NCBI GenBank assembly: GCA_023409795.1
Contig: JAEYQX010000052.1
Coordinates: 1-17,782 of the forward strand
Source of the DNA: Pseudomonadota bacterium
GTDB lineage: Bacteria; Pseudomonadota; Alphaproteobacteria; Caulobacterales; Caulobacteraceae
DNA: 17,782 bases
Direction: 5' to 3'
The notes under the pieces: model-generated
Told to the model about the DNA's origin: nothing
What the model saw: the letters and a program-made list of their open reading frames with translations, nothing else
Database searches by the model: none
Program-made: the position numbers and the translations under genes
Part shown: in pieces, positions 1-7,212 of the stretch
Numbering within the stretch: position 1 is the first letter of the stretch
Layout of the letters: the number at the start of each line of letters is the position of its first letter

Positions 1-1752
1 CTGGTGTCCCTGCTCGCCCCCCAGCCGACAAGAGCCCAGCCTGGCCCTCTTGCGGAACCGGGTGATGGCATACCGACCGAGGCGGCCTGCCGCGACTTTG
101 GCATCGCGCCGGTCAACCCTCCCCTTCCGACCAGGCCTCGGCCCGCTCATCCCATCGTGGTTACAGGCAACCGGTCCCAGGCCACCGCAAACGCCGCCCC
201 ACCGGCCGTAACCCTGCCGATCTCCCCCTCGGCAAAACAGGACAGGGTGGAGTACGCAGGCCCGTCCGTGATTGTGCCCGGCCCACCGCCTCCCCTCGTC
301 GTGCGCTCCCCGCCCCCAACCCAGCCCGACACCGAGCGCTATCCCAACGCCGTGCCCAACCCCGTCAAGCGCACGGCGGACCAGCCCGTCTCGACGTTCT
401 CGATCGACGTGGATACGGCCGCCTATGCCAATGTCCGGCGCTTCATCGCCCGGAACCAGGCCCCGCCGCGCGATGCCGTGCGGGTCGAGGAACTGGTCAA
501 CTATTTCGACTATGGCTATGCCCGCCCGGCCTCAGCCAGCCGCCCGTTCGAGATCACCACGGCAGTGACGCCCTCGCCCTGGGCCGAGGGCCGCCAGATC
601 GTCCACATCGGGCTTCAGGGCTATGAACTGCCCGACAACCAGCGCCGCCCGCTGAACCTGACCTTCCTGGTCGATGTGTCCGGCTCGATGAGCAGTGCCG
701 ACAAGCTGGACCTGGCCAAGCAGTCGATGAACCTGATCATCGACCGCCTGCGCCCTGAGGACCGCGTGGCCGTCACCTATTATGCCGAGGGGGCCGGCAC
801 GGTGGTGGGCCCCACCTCGGGGGCTGAAAAGCTGAAGCTGCGCTGCGCGGTCGCGGCGCTGAATGCCCGCGGCGGCACCGCAGGGGCGACCGGCATGACC
901 AATGCCTATGACCAGGCCGAGGCAAGCCTGGGCCGCGACAGGGTCAACCGCATCCTGATGTTCACCGATGGCGACTTCAACGTCGGCGTCACCGACGACA
1001 AGCGGCTGGAAGACTACGTCGCCGACAAGCGCAAGAGCGGCATCTACCTGTCGGTCTATGGCTATGGGCGCGGCAACTACCAGGACGCGCGGATGCAGAC
1101 GATTGCCCAGTCGGTCAATGGCATCGCCGCCTATGTCGACAACCTGGACGAGGCGCGCCGCCTGTTCGGCCCGCGCTTCGACCAGGGGGCCTTCCCCATC
1201 GCCGACGACGTCAAGATCCAAGTCGAGTTCAACCCGGCCCGCGTCGCCGAATGGCGGCTGGTCGGCTATGAGACACGGCTGCTGGACGAGGCAGACTTCA
1301 ACAACGACGCCGTCGATGCGGGCGAGGTCGGCTCGGGTGCCTCGGTCACCGCCCTTTATGAGATCACCCCCGTCGGCGGGCCGCTCCAGATCGCCGAGCG
1401 GCCCTATCGCGACAACCGTATCGGACGCGGCGGCGGCGATCCGTCCGGCGAGGTCGGCTTCATCCAGGTGCGCTACAAGCTGCCCGGCCAGGACCGCTCT
1501 GAGCTGATCCAGAAGCCGCTCGCGACCAGCCCGGGCAGCGCCGGGCCGGACGAGAGCACGCGCTGGGCCATGGCCGTGGCCGCCTTTGGCCAGAAGCTGC
1601 GCCAGGACCCGTGGATGTCGCCGACCTATGACTGGGACCAGGTCCTGGCCCTGGCCCAGGGCGCGCGCGGCACCGATGGCTACGGCGAGCGGGCCCAGTT
1701 CGTGCAACTGGTCCGGGCCGCCAGCAGCCTGCCACCGCGCCCGCGACCCTAG
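1..1752 (+). CDS. YfbK-like von Willebrand factor A domain protein (5' partial)
   Basis: Probable exported VWA protein. The frame is open to the left edge. The first residues (LVSLLAPQPTRAQ) look like the end of a signal peptide with cleavage after TRA or TRAQ, so the true start probably lies upstream; the GTG at 4 is only the first start codon in view. Numbering from that GTG, residues 50-58 (PIVVTGNRS) resemble the start of a TonB plug and sit in a Pro-rich linker. A YfbK N-terminal-type domain follows (about 113-195, with TFSIDVDTAAYANVRR). The VWA domain (about 215-385) has a MIDAS motif D224-x-S226-x-S228, T299 and a TDGDFN segment at 321-326. A YfbK C-terminal domain (DUF3520 type) runs from about 395 to the end. 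MIDAS residues are intact, so metal-dependent ligand binding is likely; the ligand is unknown. The next gene starts 85 bp downstream on the same strand. Family assignment is firm, cellular role is not. Confidence 0.9.
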   Translation: MVSLLAPQPTRAQPGPLAEPGDGIPTEAACRDFGIAPVNPPLPTRPRPAHPIVVTGNRSQATANAAPPAVTLPISPSAKQDRVEYAGPSVIVPGPPPPLVVRSPPPTQPDTERYPNAVPNPVKRTADQPVSTFSIDVDTAAYANVRRFIARNQAPPRDAVRVEELVNYFDYGYARPASASRPFEITTAVTPSPWAEGRQIVHIGLQGYELPDNQRRPLNLTFLVDVSGSMSSADKLDLAKQSMNLIIDRLRPEDRVAVTYYAEGAGTVVGPTSGAEKLKLRCAVAALNARGGTAGATGMTNAYDQAEASLGRDRVNRILMFTDGDFNVGVTDDKRLEDYVADKRKSGIYLSVYGYGRGNYQDARMQTIAQSVNGIAAYVDNLDEARRLFGPRFDQGAFPIADDVKIQVEFNPARVAEWRLVGYETRLLDEADFNNDAVDAGEVGSGASVTALYEITPVGGPLQIAERPYRDNRIGRGGGDPSGEVGFIQVRYKLPGQDRSELIQKPLATSPGSAGPDESTRWAMAVAAFGQKLRQDPWMSPTYDWDQVLALAQGARGTDGYGERAQFVQLVRAASSLPPRPRP

Positions 1753-1837
1753 GAGCCACCGTCCCGGTTGCCGGAACCCTTCGCCGCTCCCTGGGGTTTT
1801 CCCGGCACCCGGGCTTCTCCCGGCATAGGAGATGGTG

Positions 1838-2251
1838 ATGAATATTCGCGATGTGATGAGCCGCGACGTCCAGGTCGCTCGTCCCGATGACACCCTTCAG
1901 GAAGCGGCCTTCCGCATGGCCCAGGGTGATTTCGGCTTCCTGCCGGTGGCCGATGGCGACCGGCTGATCGGCGTCATCACCGACCGCGACATTGCCATCC
2001 GCGCCGTCGCCAGCGGTGCCGCACCGACCGACCGCGTCGTCGAATACCTGAGCCGCGATGCCCTGGTGGTGCGCGAGGACGAGGACATCAAGCTCGGCCT
2101 GGACCTGATGCGCGCCCGCCAGATCCGCCGCCTGGCCGTCATCGACCGCGAGGGCCGGCTGGTCGGGGTCATCTCGCTGGGCGACCTGTCGAACCGGGTC
2201 AAGGAGCGCTATGCGGGCGAGGCCCTGGAAGACATCTCGCGCCCGAACTGA
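1838..2251 (+). CDS. Tandem CBS domain protein
   Basis: Small cytoplasmic protein of 137 residues made almost only of two CBS domains (about 3-60 and 70-128), each with the usual hydrophobic strand, Gly-Val-Ile and Asp pattern (GVITDRD, then GVISLGD). CBS pairs usually form a Bateman module that binds adenosine nucleotides. With no attached enzyme or transporter domain, its partner cannot be read from sequence. Start choice: ATGs occur at 1832 and 1838 in the same frame. The AGGAG at 1827-1831 abuts the first with no spacing but lies 6 nt before the second, so 1838 (MNIRDVMSR) is preferred; the alternative adds only Met-Val. No signal peptide or membrane segment. It follows the VWA gene by 85 bp and might share its transcript. 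Confidence 0.88.
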   Translation: MNIRDVMSRDVQVARPDDTLQEAAFRMAQGDFGFLPVADGDRLIGVITDRDIAIRAVASGAAPTDRVVEYLSRDALVVREDEDIKLGLDLMRARQIRRLAVIDREGRLVGVISLGDLSNRVKERYAGEALEDISRPN

Positions 2252-2257
2252 CCGGCG

Positions 2258-2293
2258 TTAACCACGCGGCACAACCCTATACTAACCGGGTTA
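2258..2293 (+). promoter_or_regulatory. Possible promoter/operator upstream of the SH3-like hypothetical gene
   Basis: The 74-bp gap after the CBS gene is locally AT-richer than its surroundings. It holds a TATACT (2278-2283, 5 of 6 to the -10 consensus) and a TTAACCA (2258-2264) close to a CtrA half-site. An 11-bp palindrome TAACC-G-GGTTA lies at 2283-2293. No good -35 hexamer exists at 16-18 bp, so this is tentative. Confidence 0.3.
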
Positions 2294-2299
2294 TGTGAA

Positions 2300-2316
2300 C
2301 CTGCAGCCCTTGCAGG
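2300..2316 (+). promoter_or_regulatory. 5'-UTR hairpin touching the ribosome binding site
   Basis: CCTGCA (2300-2305) and TGCAGG (2311-2316) form a perfect 6-bp stem with a 5-nt loop. The right arm overlaps the first bases of the strong Shine-Dalgarno AGGAGGG (2314-2320) that serves the ATG at 2326. Folding could partly mask the ribosome site. The stem is seen; regulation is inference. Confidence 0.35.
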
Positions 2317-2325
2317 AGGGCGGGT

Positions 2326-2922
2326 ATGGCGCGTGCGCAGTTCCAGAAGGGCCAGAAGGTCTGGGTCGAGACCGTTGGCGTCTGGGCCCAGATCGACCAG
2401 ATCAAGCCCGTCTGGGCTAAGGGCTTCGACGAGCCGGTGCGCATCACCTATGACCTGGGCCTGGGCCGTGACTTCCTGGCCCATGAGCTGCAGCTGGCCG
2501 TCGAGGATACCCAGCAGGCTGCCCTGGGCGACTGGCGCATCCTGCGCGCCCGCAACAAGTGGCAGGATGCCGCCGACTGTGGCCACCACCCCCAGCCCGG
2601 CTCCTATCCCGTCGTGGTCACGGACCGGGCCGACTGGGGTGGTTGGCGCGTGCCGGGAGCCGAGTATGACCGCGACCCGGGCCGCATCGAGTTCCAGGCG
2701 CGGCTGATTTCCGCGGCCCCCCAGCTTTTTGACCTGGCCCGGCAACTGGTTGAATCCGTTTCTGAAATGCCCGAGGACGCGCCGCCGGAGGCCCAGCGGC
2801 TCAGCCTTGTGGCCCGCCGCATCCTGGCGCAGGTCACCGAGTTGAAGACCGCACCGCCCGAGGCCGGTCGCGACCCTGCCCCCGTCTCGGCTCCAGCCCC
2901 GGCCGAGATCGAGAGCGCCTAG
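2326..2922 (+). CDS. Conserved hypothetical protein with SH3-like N-terminal region
   Basis: A 198-residue, probably cytoplasmic protein: no signal peptide and no membrane segment. I do not recognise a named family. Residues 5-57 are rich in aromatic and beta-prone residues, with W13, W20, W30 and a KGQKVWV start, which looks like a small SH3/KOW-like barrel; this is impression only. The middle (about 70-125) is Trp-rich with a DADCGHHPQPGSYPV-like stretch and a DWGGWRVPG segment. Residues about 127-180 look helical, and the tail (180-198) is Pro/Ala-rich and probably disordered. A strong SD (AGGAGGG, 2314-2320) fixes the ATG at 2326. It lies 84 bp upstream of the PleC-like kinase on the same strand, so a functional link is possible but unproven. 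Composition and codon use match the neighbours, which argues for a real gene. Confidence 0.82.
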   Translation: MARAQFQKGQKVWVETVGVWAQIDQIKPVWAKGFDEPVRITYDLGLGRDFLAHELQLAVEDTQQAALGDWRILRARNKWQDAADCGHHPQPGSYPVVVTDRADWGGWRVPGAEYDRDPGRIEFQARLISAAPQLFDLARQLVESVSEMPEDAPPEAQRLSLVARRILAQVTELKTAPPEAGRDPAPVSAPAPAEIESA

Positions 2923-2946
2923 CGCAGGCTTTGCACGTTTAGGCAC

Positions 2947-2977
2947 TCGACAGGATTCCGCGACGCAGCCTAGATTC
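2947..2977 (+). promoter_or_regulatory. Candidate promoter of the PleC-like kinase with two GANTC sites
   Basis: A TCGACA (2947-2952, 5 of 6 to TTGACA) lies 18 bp before TAGATT (2971-2976, 4 of 6 to TATAAT). The stretch CCTAGATT (2969-2976) also fits most of the Caulobacter housekeeping -10 consensus GCTANAWC. GATTC sites at 2954-2958 and 2973-2977 sit just after the -35 and across the -10. In Caulobacterales GANTC is methylated by CcrM and can be read by GcrA. A start near 2983 would leave a short leader with SD AAGGGAGG at 2993-3000. Confidence 0.42.
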
Positions 2978-3006
2978 GCCCTTTCTCTGGCCAAGGGAGG
3001 GCGGTC

Positions 3007-5409
3007 GTGCGGGGCATCGAGCGCCGCAGCTATGGTTCGGGACGACGCACGTCGGACCGCACGGCCTCTGGACGCACGTCCTGGGCCCGCATCGTGCTGC
3101 TTGCCATTGCCCTGACCATTACGGCCTATGCCCTGCTGGTTGCCCGCGACGAGACCCGGCCCCAGCGCGAAGCCGCCGCCGCGCGGCAACAGGTGCTTGG
3201 CCTTGATGCCCGCCTCGCCGCCGCCCAGGTCCACAGCGCCGTGGTCCGCGCCCGCGCCAGCCTGGACCTGGTGCAGCGCACGCCCCTGGGCAGCCGCGCC
3301 GCCGCCGTCTCTGCCCTGGACGACGCCCGGGCCCTTGCACCCGAGGTCGGCCTGACCCTGCTGGATGCCCAGGGCGAGCCGATCGCCGCCACGCCTGAGC
3401 CTGCCGCGCGTCGCTCCGTGCGCAAGCCGCCGCCGCTGCGGGGCAATGCCGGCTATCTGCTGGAAGGCGACCGCCTGACCATCCGCCGCACCCTGGCCGG
3501 GGGCCAGGTGGTCCAGGCCCGGCTCCTGGTGCCGGCCTTCCAGCCGGCCCTGGGCGGCACCCGCCTGACCCTTCTGCCGACGGGCCAGTCGCCCGCCACC
3601 TCGGGCCAGCCGACCAAGGGGGCCGATGGCCGCCTGATGCTGACGGCCATGGCTCCGATCGAGGGGACCGGCTTCAGCGTCGTGGCCACCTTGCCGGTCG
3701 AGGGCGGCATCGCCGCCTGGCTGGAGGACTCATGGATCCTGGCCCTGCCGCTGGTGGCGGTCATCATCTTCCTGGTCGTCCTGGCGCTGCAGACCAATGT
3801 CCAGATCCGCGAGGGCCGGCGCTGGGCCGATACCGAGCGGCGCTTCCGCGTTGCGGTCGAGGCGGCGCGCTGTGGCATCTGGGAATGGGACCTGGCCCAG
3901 GGCGAGGTCACCGTCTCGGACTACATGGCCGCCATGCTGGAGGTCGAGCCCGGCACTGTGCTCAGCACCCGGGGCCTGATCGAGCGGGTGCATCCGCGCT
4001 ATCGCGAGGCGGTGGTCCATGCCACCGACCAGGCGGCGGTCAACGGGACGCTCAACGTCGCCTTCCCCATCCAGCTCAAGGCCGGCGGCGTGCGCTGGAT
4101 CGATGCCCGGGGCCAGTCACGCCAGGCCCTGCGCGAGGGGGCCTATAGCCATCTGATGGGCGTCGCGCTCGACATCACCGATGCCCGCCGCGCCAGCGCC
4201 CGTGCCCAGGCTGCCGAGAACCGCCTGCGCGATGCGATCGAGAGCGTCTCGGACGCCTTTGTCCTGTTTGACCTGCGCGGCCGCCTGGTGCTGTGGAACC
4301 AGGCCTTTGTCGACGCCTTCAGCTTCCCGCCCGGCGTCCTGGTGCGCGGCGTGCAGAAGGCCACCCTGAACGCCCTGGCGACCGAGGCCATCCAGGCCGA
4401 GCATCCCTCGGCCAGTGGCCGCGCCGGGGTGCGCGAGGTCGAGCTGAAGGATGGCCGCTGGCTGCAACTGGCCGAGCGCTTTACCGGCGACGGCGGCACC
4501 GTGGTCATCGCCGCCGACATCACCGTCATCCGCCGCCAGGAGGCCGAGCGCCGCCGCGCCGCCGATGAGCTGCGCACCATGGTGGCCGAGCTTGAGGACC
4601 GCGAGTCCCGCCTCACCGTCCTGGCCCGCAAGTATGAGATCGCCATGACCCGGGCCGAGGCCGCCAACCAGGCCAAGTCCGAGTTCCTGGCCAATATGAG
4701 CCATGAGCTGCGCACCCCGCTGAACGCCATCAACGGCTTTTCCGAGATCATGGCGGGCGAGATGTTCGGCTCGTTGGGCGACGCCCGCTACAAGGGCTAT
4801 GCCGCCGACATCCACGCTTCTGGCCAGCATTTGCTCAGCCTGATCAATGACATCCTAGACATGGCCAAGATCGAGGCGGGCAAGCTGACCCTGCATTATG
4901 AAACCGTCTCGCTGAACAGCCTGTGCCAGGACGCCATCCGCCTGACACGCGGCAAGGCGGCCGAGTCCGGCCTCAGCCTGACCCTGCAGGCCTCCGAGGA
5001 GATCGAGATCGCCGCCGACCACCGGGGCCTGAAACAGGTTTTGCTGAACCTGATCTCCAATGCGGTGAAGTTCACGCCCGAGGGCGGCCAGGTCACCGTC
5101 CGGGTCGAGCGGCGGGGCCCTGACCACGTGCGCATCGCGGTCACCGACACCGGCATCGGCATCGCTGCCAAGGACCTGTCGCGCCTGGCCCAGCCCTTCG
5201 AGCAGGTCGAGGGCCAGCATTCCAAGACCACCCAGGGCACCGGCCTGGGCCTGGCCCTGACCCGGTCCCTGATCGAGCTGCACCAGGGCCAGATGGTGAT
5301 CGACAGCGAGCCGGGCGTCGGCACCACGGTCCGCTTCGACCTGCCGATCCGCGCGCCCCAGGGCACGGCCGTCGCCGGCACCAATCCTTCGGGCATCAAG
5401 GCCGCCTGA
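3007..5409 (+). CDS. PleC-like PAS-domain membrane sensor histidine kinase
   Basis: An 800-residue hybrid-free sensor kinase at the inner membrane. Layout: basic cytoplasmic N-terminus, TM1 about 29-46, a periplasmic region of about 195 residues, TM2 about 243-262, PAS-1 about 276-392, PAS-2 about 402-512, a coiled-coil linker 515-560, HisKA with phospho-acceptor H566 (MSHELRTPLNAINGF), and a HATPase domain with N685 (N box), D714-x-G716-x-G718 (G1) and a second glycine box at 744-748. All catalytic motifs are intact. The two-PAS layout, the length near 840 and the catalytic core wording strongly resemble Caulobacter PleC, which acts on DivK and PleD and switches between kinase and phosphatase. 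A paralogue of the PleC/DivJ/PdhS group cannot be excluded, so no symbol is given. It starts with GTG, supported by AAGGGAGG 6 nt upstream. The candidate promoter carries GANTC sites. Confidence 0.93.
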   Translation: MRGIERRSYGSGRRTSDRTASGRTSWARIVLLAIALTITAYALLVARDETRPQREAAAARQQVLGLDARLAAAQVHSAVVRARASLDLVQRTPLGSRAAAVSALDDARALAPEVGLTLLDAQGEPIAATPEPAARRSVRKPPPLRGNAGYLLEGDRLTIRRTLAGGQVVQARLLVPAFQPALGGTRLTLLPTGQSPATSGQPTKGADGRLMLTAMAPIEGTGFSVVATLPVEGGIAAWLEDSWILALPLVAVIIFLVVLALQTNVQIREGRRWADTERRFRVAVEAARCGIWEWDLAQGEVTVSDYMAAMLEVEPGTVLSTRGLIERVHPRYREAVVHATDQAAVNGTLNVAFPIQLKAGGVRWIDARGQSRQALREGAYSHLMGVALDITDARRASARAQAAENRLRDAIESVSDAFVLFDLRGRLVLWNQAFVDAFSFPPGVLVRGVQKATLNALATEAIQAEHPSASGRAGVREVELKDGRWLQLAERFTGDGGTVVIAADITVIRRQEAERRRAADELRTMVAELEDRESRLTVLARKYEIAMTRAEAANQAKSEFLANMSHELRTPLNAINGFSEIMAGEMFGSLGDARYKGYAADIHASGQHLLSLINDILDMAKIEAGKLTLHYETVSLNSLCQDAIRLTRGKAAESGLSLTLQASEEIEIAADHRGLKQVLLNLISNAVKFTPEGGQVTVRVERRGPDHVRIAVTDTGIGIAAKDLSRLAQPFEQVEGQHSKTTQGTGLGLALTRSLIELHQGQMVIDSEPGVGTTVRFDLPIRAPQGTAVAGTNPSGIKAA

Positions 5410-5415
5410 GCGGCC
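5400..5415. terminator. Hairpin shared by two convergent gene ends
   Basis: GGCCGC (5400-5405) and GCGGCC (5410-5415) form a perfect 6-bp GC stem with loop CTGA. The loop contains the TGA stop (5407-5409) of the PleC-like kinase gene. The right arm touches the stop (5415-5417) of the opposing gene. There is no T-tract on either strand, so it is not a classical intrinsic terminator, but it could mark or protect both 3' ends. Confidence 0.35.
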
Positions 5416-5951
5416 TAGCGGCTGGCCTTGGCATCGTGCCCGGGTGCCGCCGTCGCGACCTCGCCCTGGCTCGTGTTCTTCTTGTCAGCACTGTCGCTGC
5501 GCGGGTTCTTGCGCGACAGGATGGGGGCCAGGATCTTGCGGTCCTCGGCAGACAGCGAGGCCAGGACCTCGACCGCCCCGGTTTCCAGGTGCGCGCGCCC
5601 CTGCAGTTCCGACGCCCGTGAACGCTCCAGCAGGGCCGCGACCTCGACCGGGCTGAAGTCATCGCCCTGGGTCATGCGGATGGCCTCGCGGCGGGCATTT
5701 CGGGACTGTTCAAAGTCGGGCCGCGCCTCCATGGCCCGGGCACGCAGGCGTGCCTTGACCTGCTCCTGGGCCTCGGGCCGGATCTGGGCAACCAGGACGC
5801 TCCACGGCTCGCGTCGCGGCGTCTGCCGTACCTCGGACACCCCCTTGACGATGTGCTCGCGCGCAACCCACAGCGTCGCCGCGCTGGCCACAGCAAAGAT
5901 ATTGAGCGCCACCGAGGCAGCCAGGGCGATCTTCAGTCCCCGCGGCGTCAT
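5415..5951 (-). CDS. Membrane-anchored Spy/CnrX-like periplasmic protein (putative sensor)
   Basis: A 178-residue protein with an N-terminal hydrophobic helix (about 7-29, no clear cleavage site, so probably an anchor). A long charged, mostly helical periplasmic region (about 40-150) follows, with LSAEDRKIL near 133-141, typical of the Spy/CpxP and 'periplasmic heavy-metal sensor' family. The tail is hydrophilic and low-complexity. Its ATG overlaps the stop of the upstream gene by 4 bp (ATGA), so it is translationally coupled to the putative anti-sigma gene. By analogy with CnrX it may bind a periplasmic ligand and release the anti-sigma factor. However, only H33 and H121 (plus one tail His) are present and the paired His motifs of CnrX are absent, so metal sensing is not supported. 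An envelope chaperone or stress-sensor role fits as well. Confidence 0.85.
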   Translation of the reverse strand: MTPRGLKIALAASVALNIFAVASAATLWVAREHIVKGVSEVRQTPRREPWSVLVAQIRPEAQEQVKARLRARAMEARPDFEQSRNARREAIRMTQGDDFSPVEVAALLERSRASELQGRAHLETGAVEVLASLSAEDRKILAPILSRKNPRSDSADKKNTSQGEVATAAPGHDAKASR

Positions 5952-6382
5952 TGTCCCAGGACCTCCATGTCATCGGGCCCGCTCAGGCTGGCCAGGTAAT
6001 AGACCGCATCCACCTGCTGGTCGGCGGTCATGGTCCAGGTCATGCTCATGCCAAAGGCCACCCCGGCAAAGCCGGCCGCTGCCCAGCCTGCGCCCGACAG
6101 CCAGGCCAGGACGCTGACCGGCCCGCGACGACGACCGCCCCGGCGACCAAGCCCGGCCCCGGCGGCGGCGGCCAAGACCCGCTCGCGCAGCTCATGGGTC
6201 GCGACGGCCCCCGGCACGGCGTCCAGCACGGTATCCAGGGCTCCGGCCTGGGCCAGCACCTGTTGCGCCCGCGCGTCCCTGTCCAGCAGGGCGCGCGCCG
6301 CAGCCTGCTCGGCCTGGGGCCAGCGGCGCAGGTCTGCGCCATAGGCATCGGCCAGGGTCTCAAATTTGTCCAGGCTCATCAT
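5948..6382 (-). CDS. Putative single-TM anti-sigma factor
   Basis: A 144-residue protein. Residues 1-78 are cytoplasmic and helical, opening with the YGADLRRWPQAEQAAARALL-type segment seen in many alphaproteobacterial proteins next to ECF sigma genes. A basic patch (80-86) precedes one membrane helix (about 89-116), and a short C-terminal tail (about 28 residues) would face the periplasm. Position between a sigma factor and a periplasmic protein, plus this topology, suggest an anti-sigma factor. There are no cysteines, so it is not of the zinc-binding ZAS class. Start choice: ATG at 6382 (MMSLDKF) is used. A second ATG follows at 6379, and a GTG at 6391 would overlap the sigma stop as GTGA just after an AGGGGGGAA run. 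The stop overlaps the next ATG by 4 bp. Function is inferred from context. Confidence 0.78.
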   Translation of the reverse strand: MMSLDKFETLADAYGADLRRWPQAEQAAARALLDRDARAQQVLAQAGALDTVLDAVPGAVATHELRERVLAAAAGAGLGRRGGRRRGPVSVLAWLSGAGWAAAGFAGVAFGMSMTWTMTADQQVDAVYYLASLSGPDDMEVLGQ

Positions 6383-6387
6383 CCCGA

Positions 6388-6981
6388 TCACTTCCCCCCT
6401 GCCTTCCTGCCCCTGGGAGCTGTTTCCGTCCTGGGCGGGGCCAGGTCTGCCAACGAGGCCCGCAGCGCCCTGCGCCCCCTCGACAACAGGCTTTCCAGGG
6501 CCTCGACGCTGATCTGCATCAGCCGCGCCGCCTCGATGTTTCCCAGTTCCTGATAGTGGCACAGGATAATGGCTTCACGCTGGCGCTCGGGCAGCCGCGC
6601 CAGGGCCCGGTCGACCCGCGCCCCCGTCTCCATGGCCAGCAGGCCGCGATCGGGACCCGGCCCCTCGTCGGCCCGTTCCGGCGGACTGTCGGTCGCGATC
6701 TCGCGCCGCCGTCGCAGCCGGTCGTAGCAGAGGTTCAGCCCCACCCGGTGCAGCCAGGTGTCGAAGCGCGCCTGCCCCGGCGTCCAGCGCGGGGCCTGCT
6801 TCCAGGCCTTCAGCATGACTTCCTGGGCCACGTCCTCAGCCTCCGCCGCGTCGCCCAGCATCCGCTGCGCCAGCATCAGCATGCGCGGCAGCTTGCGCGC
6901 GACCATGGCCTGGATGGCCGCAGGATCGCCCCGGCCCACCCGGCGTACCAGTTCCTCGTCGGGGTCGACGGCAGTCGCCAC
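6388..6981 (-). CDS. ECF-type RNA polymerase sigma factor
   Basis: A sigma-70 family protein of the short extracytoplasmic type: region 2 lies in about the first 95 residues (with EDVAQEVMLKAWKQ and FDTWLHRVGLNLCYDRLRRRR), a charged linker follows, and region 4 is near the C-terminus (LPERQREAIILCHYQELGNIEAARLM, then SLLSRGRRAL). No region 1 or 3, as expected. It would direct RNA polymerase to a small stress regulon, kept silent by the adjacent putative anti-sigma factor. Start choice: no ATG is in frame. GTG at 6981 has GAGG 5 nt upstream and gives 197 residues. GTG at 6996 would add five residues but has no Shine-Dalgarno, although leaderless initiation there is possible. The stop TGA lies 6 nt from the preferred downstream start. 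Regulon and inducer cannot be read here. Confidence 0.92.
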   Translation of the reverse strand: MATAVDPDEELVRRVGRGDPAAIQAMVARKLPRMLMLAQRMLGDAAEAEDVAQEVMLKAWKQAPRWTPGQARFDTWLHRVGLNLCYDRLRRRREIATDSPPERADEGPGPDRGLLAMETGARVDRALARLPERQREAIILCHYQELGNIEAARLMQISVEALESLLSRGRRALRASLADLAPPRTETAPRGRKAGGK

Positions 6982-7049
6982 GCCATCCTCTTGCACCAGA
7001 AGTCGGTTTCAGCGGCCCGGCCGCCTGCGCCCACAATGTCTCTACTCCG

Positions 7050-7077
7050 ATTGCGGCGCCAGTCGGGACACCGCAAT
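7050..7077. repeat. Inverted repeat in the sigma-factor upstream region
   Basis: ATTGCGG (7050-7056) and CCGCAAT (7071-7077) are perfect 7-bp inverted halves with a 14-bp spacer, so their centres are 21 bp apart, two helical turns. It lies about 70-95 bp upstream of the sigma gene start in a 231-bp gap with no gene. It could be an operator for a dimeric regulator or an RNA hairpin. Chance occurrence is possible. I saw no convincing ECF promoter (GAAC/CGTC type) in the gap. Confidence 0.35.
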
Positions 7078-7182
7078 GGGTTGAAGGGTCGAAACCCGGC
7101 GGTTCGCCCCGAAAGACGTCACAAGGGCGCACAAGACACCAGTCATCGCCTGCCGCTCCGGCTTCGGCCCGGTCATCCAGAC

Positions 7183-7211
7183 CTGCTCACCCTTAGGCAA
7201 ACGTGAGGCAG
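7183..7211 (-). terminator. Possible hairpin terminator after glnE
   Basis: Directly after the glnE stop, CTGCTCAC (7183-7190) pairs with GTGAGGCAG (7203-7211) with one bulged G and a 12-nt loop. No T-tract follows on the transcribed side, so the call as terminator is weak. Confidence 0.28.
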
Positions 7212-7212
7212 C

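Noticed and set aside
1775..1800. AACCC/GGGTT stem ending in TTTT after the VWA gene
   Set aside because: Only 5 bp with a 14-nt loop, and the T-run is partly used in the stem; too weak to call a terminator.
532..1893. A 453-codon minus-strand frame opposite the VWA gene
   Set aside because: Composition typical of antisense shadows, while the + strand has intact YfbK/VWA motifs.
2258..2293. CtrA binding box upstream of the hypothetical gene
   Set aside because: Only one near half-site (TTAACCA); the TTAA-N7-TTAA pair is absent.
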